Positions 12,740 to 24,796 of a DNA stretch of 64,000 nt are shown here, piece by piece; position 1 is the stretch's first letter, and the number at the start of each line of letters is the position of its first letter. The stretch is from NCBI RefSeq assembly GCF_025118155.1, contig NW_026251392.1, positions 806,001-870,000 on the forward strand, read 5' to 3'. A model generated the notes under the pieces. The model worked only from the letters and a program-made list of their open reading frames with translations. It did not search any database and was not told where the DNA came from. The DNA is from Cokeromyces recurvatus (Eukaryota; Mucoromycota; Mucoromycetes; Mucorales; Mucoraceae). The position numbers and the translations under genes are program-made.

Positions 12740-13096
12740 GCATCCTATTTAGCAATTGCATTGAGTGTTTTAAATCGTAATAATCCTGAAATCAATCATG
12801 TACGACGACAAAGCATTTCTATAGTAGAGCCCATATTAGAACCCTTTGTGAATGAAGATTGGGCTGATGATAGTTCAACTTCATTTAATACCATTGATGA
12901 AGGACAAGTCTATTATGTGCATAAACATGGATTCCGTCCACAAGATTATGTAGATCTTATTGCATTAGCAAGTGAAATTTTGGGTGAAAAAGTGAATCCG
13001 GCAATTGAAGATATAGTAGAAACAATTGAGAATACATTTGTTTTAGAGCTTAAAGCAAAAGGTGTACCAGAAAAGCAATATAACGATTATTTTTAG
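11264..13096 (+). CDS. RRN7: RNA polymerase I initiation factor Rrn7/TAF1B
   Basis: TFIIB-like subunit of the Pol I core factor (SL1/CF) that helps recruit Pol I to rDNA. Four exons (11264-12185, 12253-12421, 12486-12673, 12753-13096) give 540 residues. It opens with a zinc ribbon (CPICKTKKF...GLVCKYGH), C-x2-C and C-x3-H spaced as in TAF1B/Rrn7. Cyclin-fold-like segments follow (KYSMTLSIIYLACLQLNYPV near residue 205; HPTTVLMACVIVAAKFIYG near 350). An acidic insert, DDEDSSNEESDEDV, interrupts the first fold. The third intron ends in a long poly-T tract before its acceptor. The gene follows TFB5 in the same direction by 150 bp. Both are transcription factors, although shared regulation is not shown. 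Confidence 0.88.
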
Positions 13097-13323
13097 TTTA
13101 TTCTTAAAAAAAAAAAAAAAATTAAAACATATACCATGTATACACTTATTATGTTTGTGGATATTAATATTTTATTGATATATTCAGATGCAATTTTGTT
13201 AAATATATAATAAATATAAAATAGCAAATAAAAGGATATAATTACGCGATACATACTATTGTTAGAGGGTATAAATAGAAATAGAAATGTTATATCATCA
13301 ACTAATGTGTGTGTGTGTGTATT

Positions 13324-14871
13324 TTATGGAACTTGAGTAAAAGCATGAATAGCCGCATTGCGACATTTTTTCCATTGAGATTGAAGGTTATGTATCCAAG
13401 AGATAATGAATTCAAGGCGATTGATGATGGGTACAGTTCTCAAGAGATGGTATAGATCCCTAGAGGAAATGGGCAAGATAGTAGCCGCCCACCAACAGAC
13501 AGCCTCTGGATCCTCCTTGAAAGGTGCAGAACCATATAGGGATTTAACGCTTTCTAACCAAAGGGGTCCAAAGAGACTAGAGGTTTGGGTATGTAGAACG
13601 AATACATTATGAACCGTTGTAGGTAATGATGGAGAACCAAGATGATGAATAAGTTGTAAAACTATATCAGCGAGTTCAATGGCATTAAAAAGCTCATTTG
13701 ATCCTTCTTGTTCCATCATAGCCCCTGTTGTCATCTTTTCTCGGTTATGAATGAAGGATATCTCGTCTTCGTCTTCGTCCTCGGCTTTGTCTTTGTCTTT
13801 GTCTTTTTGTTGTTGTTGTTGTTGTAAAACCTTAAAATCGCCTATAACCATCCCATCTTCCCTTTCATAATGGGCCTCAAGCTTAAATCGATAGAGGCCA
13901 ACCACATCGACTAGAATCATGTCTGACCGATGCACTAAGTTAGTAATTTTCAAGAGAGTGCCAAACTGAGCCATCTGAGGTTGAGCAGAATGAACAGAGG
14001 CTAAAAGGATGCCATGATATGAAGGGATCAGTGACTGATGAAAGATATGCAAGTGGTGTGGAGCAAAAATGGATAATCGAAGACGTTGATTGGGTAGGAT
14101 GATTGTATCTGAAATGAATAGTGGCGTGTTGTAATGATGCCACCATGTCTCAGTTAAGAATTTATTCAGCTGTAAATCCAACAGGAGCCTATTCTTCTTC
14201 TTATTGGATGATAAAAGATCGAACCATCCAAATCGCTTTACTAAATCATGAATGAGCTGATTAGGGGGTTGCTCTGATAAAATACGGTATTTAGGAAGTG
14301 GACGTAAACAAGTAGGGCAAGAATTAGTTTTGATCTTTGCTTTTAGGACACAACATCTGCAAAATGTATGCCCGCACAATGTAGTAATGATGATATCGTT
14401 ACAATCTGAAGTAATAGGAAGGAAACAATGATGACATTGCATACATGCCATGATTGCGTTTGTAACTGTAACTGTAACTGTATCTGTGTCTGTGTCTGTA
14501 TCTGTATCTGTATCTGTATCTGTGTCTGTATCTGTCCTGTTCCTGTTTATTGCATTGGTCCCATTTGGACTGCGATTAGTGAGGCAATGGTTTTCAAAGG
14601 CTTTTATCAGTTCTGCTACTGCAACATTGATAAGAAGCTGAGGACCAAAAAGATGAGTCAAGACATTGCAAGATGTTACTGGACAATGAAAGACTTGTTT
14701 TCGTGTTGCTGGAATATGACTAAAGGGAACACATTCGAGACAGACTGTATATCCGCATGAAAGAGTGATAGGGTCTTTCAATAGTTGATGACATGCTGGA
14801 CATGTGAGTATCTCTGTTAAAATAGCTGTATTTGAAGTATTCAATAAAATAGGCATAATAGTATTTGTCAA
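13324..14871 (-). CDS. RING finger and LON-domain protein (LONRF-like)
   Basis: A probable E3 ubiquitin ligase with two RING-type zinc fingers and a C-terminal LON substrate-binding-like domain, 515 residues in one exon. The first RING begins CPACHQLLKDPITLSCGYTVC (residues 24-44 region). The second begins CHHCFLPITSD and runs through CGHTFCRCCVL and CPTCLRPLP (about residues 143-195). The LON domain follows (PNQRLRLSIFAPHH, GILLASVHSAQPQMAQFGT, VGLYRFKLEAH). A hexanucleotide microsatellite between the RINGs encodes a (DT)n run, and a GAC/GAT-rich tract in the LON region encodes DKDKDKAEDEDEDE. LONRF proteins usually also carry TPR repeats; none are seen here. This is known as LONRF1-3 in animals and as uncharacterised homologues in fungi. 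Confidence 0.85.
   Translation of the reverse strand: MTNTIMPILLNTSNTAILTEILTCPACHQLLKDPITLSCGYTVCLECVPFSHIPATRKQVFHCPVTSCNVLTHLFGPQLLINVAVAELIKAFENHCLTNRSPNGTNAINRNRTDTDTDTDTDTDTDTDTDTVTVTVTNAIMACMQCHHCFLPITSDCNDIIITTLCGHTFCRCCVLKAKIKTNSCPTCLRPLPKYRILSEQPPNQLIHDLVKRFGWFDLLSSNKKKNRLLLDLQLNKFLTETWWHHYNTPLFISDTIILPNQRLRLSIFAPHHLHIFHQSLIPSYHGILLASVHSAQPQMAQFGTLLKITNLVHRSDMILVDVVGLYRFKLEAHYEREDGMVIGDFKVLQQQQQQKDKDKDKAEDEDEDEISFIHNREKMTTGAMMEQEGSNELFNAIELADIVLQLIHHLGSPSLPTTVHNVFVLHTQTSSLFGPLWLESVKSLYGSAPFKEDPEAVCWWAATILPISSRDLYHLLRTVPIINRLEFIISWIHNLQSQWKKCRNAAIHAFTQVP
14459..14540. repeat. Hexanucleotide microsatellite inside the RING-LON gene
   Basis: Repeats of the type tctgta/tctgtg run through this interval on the plus strand and are read on the minus strand as alternating Asp-Thr codons, with a Val-Thr run at one end. 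The period is six bases, so length changes keep the frame. The encoded linker sits between the two RING fingers. Confidence 0.85.
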
Positions 14872-15379
14872 TCTTGTATCTATTGAAGCGTGGAAAAAAA
14901 AAAGATGAATAGTGATATGATATAAGGTATTCGGGTTGGAGGAGAAGATGAAGGAAAAAAAAAAGAGTAATGTAAAATAAAAAAAATAAAAGGAATAAAT
15001 ATATATGTTTTCGATAGTTGTTTCTTTTGTCAGGAAAAAAAGGAAAAAAGATTATATAAGCTATGGCATTATAGCTTATATAAATCAAAATTTGTTATAT
15101 AAATTATCGATCTTTACTAACTCTTTCGATGTTCTGTTTAGATCCATTAGTGTCCCCCCAAGCTATTTTTAACCTGTAGAGTTTAATTTTTTTTTGGGGG
15201 TGTGTGGGTGTGCGAAGGAGGAGGATAAAATGGATACGATTGGATCATTTAAAACAATAAATAAGAAGACCTTAAACAATGGCTTCTTTCCTGATTTGTT
15301 TATGTATTAGATGATAATACATTTTTACATACCTTAAAAATAATAATAATAATAATAATTTGATAATGTGTGTCTATAT

Positions 15380-15428
<49 letters not shown>

Positions 15429-15596
15429 AGAATAACAATCATTCATATACTCTAACCAAATAATTATAGCTTTAGACAATTTATTGCTAACATAGCAAGC
15501 ATCTCAAAGGGATATATGTATATAATATAAAGATGTATAAATGTTATATATGCATATACACGTATAGATAGATATCTTTTCTTTACATTATCATCA
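14872..15596. other. Intergenic, no gene seen
   Basis: This stretch between two minus-strand genes contains the promoter side of the RING-LON gene and the 3' side of the Asteroid gene. It holds a 41-nt T run at about 15384-15424 and an (ATA)n tract at about 15341-15358. No coding frame or RNA gene could be supported. Confidence 0.5.
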
Positions 15597-17663
15597 TTAT
15601 TCATCAAAATTGCAGCCAAAACTCAAAACATTGAAAGCATTTGTATTTCTGTTATTCAGTGTTAGCTTTGTTGAAGGAGTCGACTTCTTCTTTTTTTCTG
15701 GTCGTTGATCAGCAGATTTGATACATCTTTTAGGCTTATTACCCAAAACAGAATACCATTGATCTATAGATGTCGTTATGCCATAGTCAAAGACATTATA
15801 GACCTCTTCTTCAAGGTCCATCATGATAGAATGATACAATCTACAGAAAAGAGTCTTGAATTTGGGTGACAGATTAGAAAGCATTTTAGCTATACTTGCT
15901 CCTTCGCGTGCATTTTCAATATAATAATGAAAATAAAGCCCGTTATAGATATGCGAAAATACATGAGGTATTTGAAAATGATCTGGAATATCAAGTATTT
16001 GAGTGAGGAGATGGGATGAACAGATGATACCTTGAAACTGCGCAGAGAGATGAATGGCTCGCTTTTTCAAGGCAGGAATACCTGTAGTGGGTAAAGGAAC
16101 CTCCTCCAGTGTGAAGCCTAAAGCGGGAGCAAGTGATCTTAAGGATGCTATTATCATTGCAATAATCTCATAGTTATAAAGACGTCCATGATGAATCGAA
16201 CGAGAACAATGATAGATCATATACCGCATACAAAGAATAAGTGGATGTAAGACAGGATTATGAGATTCTAAATGACGTGAATGACTATAGTGAAAATGAT
16301 AAAAGTCATCCGGTTTATTCTGCGTACGTTGTCCCATGTCTACTTTTGTAATTTGCACTGTACCCAAATGTTGTTTTTCTCGTACTTGCTCTTCTATCAT
16401 CCATGCTTCTTTTTCTTGTAAGCGATTTGAAATTGTATCATATAATCCTTGTCTTAAATAGCGACTCACGTCCCAACTAAATTCTCGTTCAATATCTTCA
16501 ATAAATATATTTGCCCAAAAGGTTTTACTTTTAATCACATCCATTGTCTGTCGACTGAATCCAATTGAATCATGTTTGGACCTTTTAAGCATGAGTTGTA
16601 ATCTTGAAGGGCTCGAATGATCAACTATGATTGCTTGCTTGTATTTCTGAAGGAGTGGATTTGTCATGTCATAACGACTGATTGAATCTACAATATTATC
16701 TTCCAGACGATCCGCTTTTTCTTCTTTTAATTTCATGTTACTTTTTAAAATAACCGGCTTCAACTGACCCACTATGTTTTTAATTATTTTTGCTATTCCA
16801 TCATGACTATTCCTTTTAATAAAATCAGCTATCATTTTTGGCCATCCACTTGAATTCATTTTAGCAACCTGAGCGATCCCCCCTAAAATATACCATTGGC
16901 TTATTGGGTATCTTATTAAATCTGTATTTAGATAATCATTCCCTAAGAGGGTTCCAAATAAAGGTAATAAAGAAGGTTCAATGTCCAACAAAGCTGCTAA
17001 AGCTTCAGGACGGAAAACGCTAGCCAAGATATGTTTTGATTCTGCAGTTGGAACAACAAGTGACTCTAAAGGAATATATCCTTTCCCTATGTTAGGATAA
17101 ACATACATGTCTGAATCTTGAGAGACAACGTATGCCGTTTGATCTATCGCCATCTTGACTACTTCACTGTCTGCTTCAGTTTCACACATCTTGATCTTTA
17201 CATTTAATTCTCTTAACGTCTGGATAATCACTTCCAAGGTCAAAGGGGGTATAAGAAAAAGATCACCATAATACTGAATACCTTCATATCGTCCTTCTGA
17301 ATTTTTATTGCTTGCATTAATTTGTTTTAAATTAGCAAAGGTAGTGACACATCGCTCAATGTATGATCTCTGTCGTTTAATTCTTGTTTCTATTTTATCT
17401 TGTGGTAATGCACCATCAAATAAAAATGTCATATCGATTCCAGCACGTTGCAGTTGTTTGACGAAATGTTCAACGACCTGAGCAATCATTGCATATTGAC
17501 CTCCATGAGTCCAATCGATCCTATTTTCAAATGCAATGTGATATACAAAGGCATTACCGTCAATAATAAAGTGATCCTTTGATGTTGAATCCAATTCCCA
17601 TTGAACATTAGTTACAATACGTGGAAAAGATTTAATAAAGAATGAAAGACCATGAATTCCCAT
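15597..17663 (-). CDS. Asteroid-type XPG-like PIN-domain protein
   Basis: A single-exon 688-residue protein of the Asteroid family (ASTE1-like, XPG/FEN1-related nuclease fold). It starts MGIHGLSFFIKSFPRIV, the family's canonical N-terminus. Next come FIIDGNAFVYHIAF (PIN strand with the first acidic residue), TFLFDGALPQDK, and the XPG-I-like block CETEADSEVVKMA with SQDSDMYVYP, which carries the acidic metal-binding residues, then PLFGTLLGNDYL. In animals ASTE1 acts as a structure-specific nuclease in shieldin-dependent end processing; whether that holds in fungi is unknown. The long helical C-terminal half is not matched to a named domain. The metal-binding acids appear conserved, so catalysis is plausible. 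Confidence 0.82.
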   Translation of the reverse strand: MGIHGLSFFIKSFPRIVTNVQWELDSTSKDHFIIDGNAFVYHIAFENRIDWTHGGQYAMIAQVVEHFVKQLQRAGIDMTFLFDGALPQDKIETRIKRQRSYIERCVTTFANLKQINASNKNSEGRYEGIQYYGDLFLIPPLTLEVIIQTLRELNVKIKMCETEADSEVVKMAIDQTAYVVSQDSDMYVYPNIGKGYIPLESLVVPTAESKHILASVFRPEALAALLDIEPSLLPLFGTLLGNDYLNTDLIRYPISQWYILGGIAQVAKMNSSGWPKMIADFIKRNSHDGIAKIIKNIVGQLKPVILKSNMKLKEEKADRLEDNIVDSISRYDMTNPLLQKYKQAIIVDHSSPSRLQLMLKRSKHDSIGFSRQTMDVIKSKTFWANIFIEDIEREFSWDVSRYLRQGLYDTISNRLQEKEAWMIEEQVREKQHLGTVQITKVDMGQRTQNKPDDFYHFHYSHSRHLESHNPVLHPLILCMRYMIYHCSRSIHHGRLYNYEIIAMIIASLRSLAPALGFTLEEVPLPTTGIPALKKRAIHLSAQFQGIICSSHLLTQILDIPDHFQIPHVFSHIYNGLYFHYYIENAREGASIAKMLSNLSPKFKTLFCRLYHSIMMDLEEEVYNVFDYGITTSIDQWYSVLGNKPKRCIKSADQRPEKKKKSTPSTKLTLNNRNTNAFNVLSFGCNFDE

Positions 17664-17700
17664 TATTTAAAAGTTTTAACATTTGAAGAAATAGCAAAAA

Positions 17701-17739
<39 letters not shown>

Positions 17740-18171
17740 ACAAATCAATATTAATAAATTATTTGTAAAAGAAGTAACACAAAAGTCTTATAGTAATAAC
17801 AAAAATGTTGTCACATTATCTAAGCAAGTTAATAGTAAATTAGGGGTATGCATCTACACATAAATGAGCACTGCATTTTATTATTAATACATCTCATAAA
17901 AAAAATTAAGTTATTATCAATTATTGTAATAATGCGGTCTTCATAATGATATAAAACCCGTACCTGCGTACATAAAATAAATTTCCTTTGTTTAGCATGT
18001 AAGCTTATTAACAATAGTAGTCTTTGACAAGCCATCAAGTTTGTTGCTTTTATTGTTTTTGGTATTATTATTTTATTTTTATTAAAAGAAAGAAAAAGAA
18101 ACAAGAAAATTGGTATAATGATGATGATGATATATAATATAATATAATAAATCTAATGGCATATACAAATT
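17664..18171. other. Intergenic, no gene seen
   Basis: This is the promoter region of the Asteroid gene and the 3' flank of the cyclin gene. A poly-T run lies at about 17704-17738, close to the Asteroid start codon. A 91-codon minus frame at 17829-18104 lacks any recognisable protein character and is not called. Confidence 0.5.
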
Positions 18172-18569
18172 CTACATTTTACGAAAATGCTTTCTAGCTA
18201 ACATGGCAGGGTCGCCTAAAAGATATTTTCTTTTACCATATAAAAGTGAATGTGGGGTATTATCATTGCTATAAGTTGTAGTAGATTCGTCTGACGAAGA
18301 GAATGATGAAAGAGAAGCAGGAGATGAGGAAGCATTATTAATATAATAATATTGTTGTTGTTGTTGTTGATCATAGTATAATTTTGATGGACACGAGAAT
18401 TCGAGTAGTATATCATTTCTTGGTAAAGATAAGGGCTTAACGATAGGTTGAGTATAGCTACTACTGCTACTACTGCTACTACTACTGCTACTACTACTGC
18501 TACTACTACTGCTACTACTACTATTACTACTACTATTACTGCTATTACTACTAATATTACTACTAATAC

Positions 18570-18600
<31 letters not shown>

Positions 18601-19434
18601 TTTCCTTTGAATACGATCATGTAATAATGCAATCCATTTGTCATAGACTGGTTTACTGACATAAAGTTGATAATTAATAAGTTTCAAGAAGATCAATTCA
18701 GCTGTATTAATTTCTTTAACTGGTAAATTTGTAAATTTAGCCCATGTTCTATTCCGATAGTTTTTATCATTCAGATATTTGGAAGATATCATTAGACTTG
18801 CTATAAACATACGTCTACTGCAACAAACAAAGTCGTTACTATTCTTAAAGATACATTCATAAACAAGTGTTCTTATACGAAAGATATAAAATAAAGCAAG
18901 TTGAAGCATAGCATATGTTGCTTTCGTTCTCTTTAATATTTCACGAATAAAGTAAACTGTTGGGTATTTGTTGATAGTTGAAGAAGAAGAAGAGAATTGT
19001 TTATTAAACCAGATAGAGTCAATAAAGTCCGCAGAGACATGAAGTAATTTATCGATCATAAATGACCTCTCTGGAAGTAAAGTATCGGAAGATTGATGAT
19101 TCATTACATATCTATTAATGACAGTTGATAATGAAGGTAAATAAGTAGTAGTAGTAGTAGTAGTAGCAGCATTACTTGTATTTTTCAGACTATATAAACT
19201 CGGGTCTGTTGTACTGGAACTGGTACTGGAACTGGTACTGGTACTGGTGATAGTGCTGCTATTTGTATAAAGATAATAATTTGAATTACTAGGATTGACG
19301 TAAGGATAATTAATAGAACTAATATGACTAATACTACTACTACTGCTGCTGCTGCTGTTACTACTGCTATTGCTATTGATAGAGATATGCATTGAATAAT
19401 AAATAAAAGAAAAAAGGCACTTCCTTCTATGCAA
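18172..19434 (-). CDS. PHO80/PCL-type cyclin with poly-Ser tracts
   Basis: A cyclin-box protein of the Pho85-cyclin (PCL/Pho80) group, 420 residues, one exon. The box lies around residues 140-275, with FIREILKRTKATYAMLQLAL, then CCSRRMFIASLMISSKYLND and WAKFTNLPVKEINTAE, then FLKLINYQLYVS. Poly-serine and poly-threonine tracts encoded by TAC/TGC triplet arrays flank it (residues about 20-35 and 280-325). The partner is expected to be a Pho85-like CDK controlling cell cycle, polarity or phosphate signalling; the sequence does not say which. A second ATG at 19392 (MHISINSNSS) is a plausible alternative start, since the first 14 residues are not cyclin-like. The Ser tracts are likely length-variable. 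Confidence 0.85.
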
Positions 19435-19608
19435 CTAAAAGAAAAGAAAAGAAAAGAAAAGAAAGATGAAGCAGAAGAAGAAGAAGAAGAAAAAAAAAAA
19501 GGAAAGAAAACTCTTAATAGAAATAAACTTTATATCTTCAAAGCAGGGGAATTTTCAAGACAACATACATCTATAATTATCATCTCAGTTCCAGAATTAA
19601 TTGAGTAC

Positions 19609-19642
<34 letters not shown>

Positions 19643-20163
19643 TCTTTGTTTTTTTTTTATCGTTAAACAAGACCATCTAAAATGATATGAAGAAAATAAA
19701 AAGGATAATAAACCACTAAACAACATAACTGCTACAAACATAATAATTCATCTTCTTTTAACGTTTATTCATGTGTAAATGCTTACATGATTCAAAACTG
19801 AGAATGTAAAAAATAAAATAAAATAAATAAATATTTATAAAAATATACTCATAATCCGGATATGTTCGTAAAAATCTAAAAAAGGCCAGTTACCGATCCC
19901 GGAAATTGACTGATTGTATTACACTAAGTTTTTTTATTTATTCTTTTTTTTTTTTTTTTTTTTTATTACGTATAATAAAGTTTTATATAATATATGCATC
20001 TTTTTTGTACTTAATAAAAAACCAGTATGAATTTATTAAAAAAAAAAGAATCCTCTGCGTTCATAAATAATCGAACCATTTCTAAAAGTCACGACATTTT
20101 TTGTATAGATAAATAAACCAATAAAAATCCTTGTTTCAGTCTTCTTTGTACGAACTTAAATCG

Positions 20164-20194
<31 letters not shown>

Positions 20195-22155
20195 CAAAAA
20201 GAGGTTTTAATTTAGTAAAATCTAACCGAGTGCGGCTGTTCTAACTATTAAATTCACCCAGATCAGTTCATATTTTAGAGGATTATAGAAAACAAATTCT
20301 CTTTTTTTTTTTAATTTATATACAAGGGATTTAGTATTAATAATAAAGATAGTAGTGAGAATATTAGAAAGTAGTATTTTTGGTGTCCAATGAAGGAGAA
20401 AAAAAAATCGGGGTTCGATTGTCATACTATACTGTGTCAAATTTATGAATTGACATGATACTTGTTGAAGAAAAGTACCTAATGAATTTTTCAATATGGT
20501 CAACCTAGACGCTATGTTTGGATAGTATATTGAGTATATGATAAAACATAGGAGGAGTAGCAGTACTAGGTACATGTGGGCTGAGATATTGCATGATATA
20601 AGTCTTATCGACCTTATTACATTATCTTGAATGAATAAGGTTTAGGTACTTCACCATGTCAAGTAATCACTCTCAATGCCAATAAATAGAATGATTATGT
20701 TTAATAAGAAATTAAATAATAAGATTCAAGGAAAATACTAGACAATATATGTATAAACGCTTATTCTCCTCATCCTGCAACGCTTGCTAAACATTTTGAT
20801 CGAGAAAAACACGACCATCTTCACGGGAGAAAGAAAGAAAAAAAAATACATTACTGGAGAGTGCAAAAAGCTAAATTTTTCTTTTGGCTAAAGTAGATTA
20901 CATCTTTCTTGGATAGAGGGTAGATAGTTCATATGTTTCATTACTCCAGGGAAAAAAAAAAAAAAAAAACTTAGTAAAGCCGTTAAAGATTGCACGGAGA
21001 CAAGTATCTCGAGTTGATTCTCATTGTTTATAATAGCAAAACGCTGTTAGATTAAAGAGAAGCTAAAGCATACTCCAATTGAGGTCGTAACGTTGATTTA
21101 TACCGTCTTATCAATACTACTTTAGACAAGACCAGATGAAACAACACTTAATAATATTTTAAAGAATTTTGCACTAAAGCTTTAGTAGTACCGTCCGTCC
21201 TTAAGGCTACAAACATCCATAGTAACTACCTCAAACGAAATACCAAAATAGAGAAAAAGAAATCCCGGCAAGATAGTAATTATTAAATTGTTTTGTGTAA
21301 TGAAAATGATAATGCACAACCTGTCTGAATTCTAATGATATTAGGCTGGCTGTGTTGCTGACACATATCTAAAAATAAGTGTAAGTTGTCTTTAAGACAA
21401 ATCAGAACAACAGCATCAGAGTTTAATATAATAATTATAGCTGATGCTGGATATCAAAGTAGACGTCAACTTGAACTATGATTGCTGATAAAAAGTATAT
21501 GTTGCATGATCACTTTATAATGAATTTATAATTCTGCAAAAAAAAAAAAAAAAAAAAAAGATAAAAATACACGCTTATAAGGTGATAATATATAAACATC
21601 CAATTTTCTTTCTCCCTTTATTTGACGTAAATTAGTGTCCAAAATGGTATTATTCCGTTTAATAGTAATAAAAGAAATATCCTATCTTCTTTTGCTCGTT
21701 CTTATTTTTACTATTATAGGCGTCTCTATTTATTGATAAACATTGGAAATTCTAGAGTATGAAAAAAAAAAAAAAAATACAAAAAAAGTCAATGAGAATA
21801 TATGACTGCTACTTGATGAAAATAAAATGAGTATATATAATACATGCTATTATGAATAGTCTTATGTAATGTTATTTAGCTTACTTTGTTTACCTATAAA
21901 AAACATCGTATATTATATCAAGGACATTTTTTTTTTCTTTATGGAGGACATTAAATGAGAAAAAAAAAAAAGGAAAATAGAGCCTTATTGATATTAAAAT
22001 CTGTATATCAAGACGATCATATCTGTCAAAAATTGACAGAATTTTCGGTTATTCAAACTGAGATAGTCGATAAGCCACTTAACTTTCTCATAATTTTTTT
22101 GTCAATGTTAGTGTATGTATCTATTTTTTTTTCTTCATCTTAACAACTTTTAGCA
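19435..22155. other. 2.7-kb gene-poor region
   Basis: This interval lies between the divergent starts of the PCL cyclin (minus) and FRS1 (plus). It is rich in poly-T/poly-A tracts (about 19612-19639, 20166-20194, 21540-21560). A 117-codon minus frame at 20222-20575 with one hydrophobic N-terminal segment is the longest frame, but it shows no family resemblance and is not called. A short inverted repeat at 21411-21449 could form a hairpin. No tRNA, rRNA or mobile element is recognised. Confidence 0.45.
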
Positions 22156-24577
22156 ATGCCTACTGTTAATATCGATAAGTTAGCTCTTTTTGAAGCTCTT
22201 GGAAAAAATTATAGTAAGCATTAGATGAGTTAGAGATGAAAAAAAAAAGTAGTTAATGTACTTTATTATAGCTACTGAAGAATTCTTTGAGCTTTGTTTT
22301 CATTTCGGTATTGAACTCGAAGAAGATGTAAGGGCTGCAATGATAAATGAATAATATTTGTATATATATAATTAATTACTTTATATAGACTTCTGAGAAA
22401 GAAATTGCTGAAAGGGAAGGTGCTAAAGATGTTGAGGCATTGTCTGAAAGACCTCTTTTGAAAATTGACATTCCCGCTAATAGGTAAAATGCACATAATA
22501 CGTTTAGAATAACTTTATTCTAATTTATTATTTATTAGATACGATTTATTGTGTCAAGAAGGTCTTGCTCGTGCTCTTCGTGTTTTCGAAGGCAAAGCTA
22601 AACCTCCTGTTTATAAAGTTGTTAAGCCTGCAGACGGCAAAATTCAACAAATTCGTGTCTTAGAATCTGTATGTATATTTGCGTCTATGCATGTTATATA
22701 TATATATATATATATATACATATATAGCAGTTTTTATTAACATAATCAATTAGACTCAAACAATTCGTCCTTATATTGTCGGTGCAGTTTTGCGTAATAT
22801 CACTTTTACACCTGAAAATTATGCTTCTTTCATTGATCTTCAAGATAAACTCCACAATAACATTTGTCGGTAAGAAGTAACTATGACTCATTAAAAAACA
22901 GTCCCTCACACTATTTAAATAGTAAGAGAACTCTTGCTTCTATGGGTACACATGACTTGGATACCATTCAAGGTCCCTTTACATATGAAGCTTTACCTCA
23001 CAAGGAAATTAAATTTGTTCCCTTAAACAAAGATGTTGAAGTGGATGGTGATGAATTAATGGAACTTTATGCTGTAAATAGTTATATTTATATATATGAT
23101 TGGATCTTTTTTTATTATTATTATGTTTATTCATTTTATATTATTATAGGAAGATAAGCATCTTGGTAAATACCTTCATATCATTCGTGATTCTCCTGTT
23201 TATCCTGTCGTCTTTGATTCAAACCGTGTTGTTTGTTCTCTTCCTCCTATCATCAACTCAGACCACTCAAAGATTACTCTCAACACTAAGAATGTCTTGA
23301 TTGAAATAACCGCTACAGATGAACACAAAGCTAGCACCGCTTTAAATACTTTGGTCACTATGTTTTCTGAATATTGTGCTGAGCCTTTCACGTAAGTTTT
23401 TTTTTTCTAAAAAAAATGAGTATGGAGTATAGAATTTATATTAAGTCTCCTATCAGTGTTGAACCTGTCGAGATTATTTATCCTAATAATACAGTCAAGG
23501 TTTATCCTGAATTAGAACCTCGTAAGGCAAGTGCTAAGATTGATTACATCAATTCTTGTACTGGTCTCGAACTTTCTGGTGAAGAAATGTGTCATCTTTT
23601 GAATAAGATGTCTTTGGATGCTAAGGTCAGTGCTGAGGATAACAATGAAATCATCGTCAATGTCCCACCCACTCGTTGGGATATTTTGCACGCATGTGAT
23701 ATTATGGAAGATGTTGCTATTTCATATGGATATGATAACTTGCCCAAGAAGATGCCAAATGTAAATACTTTTGGCTCTGCTTTGCCTGTGAACAAATTGA
23801 GTGATCATGTTCGTAGAGAGATGGCTATGGCTGGATTTACTGAAGTTGCTCCCTTAATTTTGGTAAGGAAGGAAATGTAAATGAGTCAAGATAGTGTTGT
23901 TATATTTATATACTCTATCTATTTACATATAACATAGTGCTCTCATGATGAAAACTTCAAGTTCCTTAACCGTGCTGATGATAGTAGAACAGCCATTAAA
24001 CTTGCTAACCCTAAGACGGCTGAATATCAAGTTGTTCGTACCTCTCTTTTACCTGGTCTCTTGAAGACTTTGAATTCCAATAAAAAATTGGCTTTACCTA
24101 TCAAGATCTTTGAAGTATCTGATGTTGGCTATAAGGATGAAAGTCGTGATCGTAGAGCTAGAAATGAAAGACATCTTTGTGCTACTTACACTTCAAAAAC
24201 ATCTGGTTTCGAAGTAAGTCTTTTATTGTTCAATTGAAAATAATAATAATGTCAACTTACCCTTCTATTTTGTCTTTTTGTCCTTACCTTAGGCTATTCA
24301 TGGTCTTTTAGATCGTATCATGACCATTCTCAGTACACCTAGAATTCATAAGGCTGATAAGGATAAGTTGGGTTATTGGATTGAAGAGGCTGTCGATTCT
24401 ACTTTCTTCCCTGGTCGTTCTGCTTTTGTTTTCTTAAGATATATTTGTCCTGAAACAGGTGCTCGCAAGGCTATGAGAATTGGTTCATTTGGTATCCTTC
24501 ATCCTATTGTTCTCGAAAGCTTTGATTTGACTAATCCTACCACTGCTATTGAAATGAACTTGGAACCTTTCATTTAA
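22156..24577 (+). CDS. FRS1: Cytosolic phenylalanine-tRNA ligase beta subunit
   Basis: Beta chain of the alpha2-beta2 PheRS that charges tRNA-Phe in the cytosol. Ten exons (22156-22213, 22272-22327, 22389-22483, 22539-22668, 22754-22869, 22923-23073, 23150-23391, 23433-23862, 23938-24213, 24293-24577) join in frame to 612 residues, close to the eukaryotic norm. Landmarks are the [16 protein letters not shown] start, [16 protein letters not shown] (the B1/B5-type nucleic-acid fold), [19 protein letters not shown] in the B3/4 editing domain, [21 protein letters not shown] in the B5 domain, and [12 protein letters not shown] in the catalytic-like core. Nine introns in 1.8 kb of coding make this one of the most intron-dense genes here. 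Most introns contain TA-rich microsatellite-like sequence. Confidence 0.95.
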
Positions 24578-24796
24578 ATCACTTAATTTATATATATATA
24601 AAAAAATATATATGTATATGTATATGATGCACAAAATATATAGATATGTTATCTAACACTATATAGATCTATTTGGTTAACAACAACAACAGCAAAAAAA
24701 AAAAAGACATACAAACATATATATATGTATTTATATATATATATACATTGTAAATATAAAACACAGAAAAGGAAAAAACAACAACAACATAGTTTA

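Noticed and set aside
18216..18662. 148-codon poly-Val frame
   Set aside because: Alternative frame of the triplet arrays that encode poly-Ser in the PCL cyclin gene.
20405..20425. GGTTCGATT, resembling a tRNA B box
   Set aside because: No matching A box, acceptor stem or cloverleaf could be drawn around it.
20222..20575. 117-codon minus-strand frame with a hydrophobic N-terminus
   Set aside because: Composition is Leu/Ile/Phe/Asn/Lys as expected from AT-rich noncoding DNA, no family resemblance, no supporting exons.
21411..21449. Inverted repeat CAGCATCAG / CTGATGCTG
   Set aside because: A nine-base stem with a 21-base loop is expected occasionally by chance in 64 kb; no flanking snoRNA box or terminator context.
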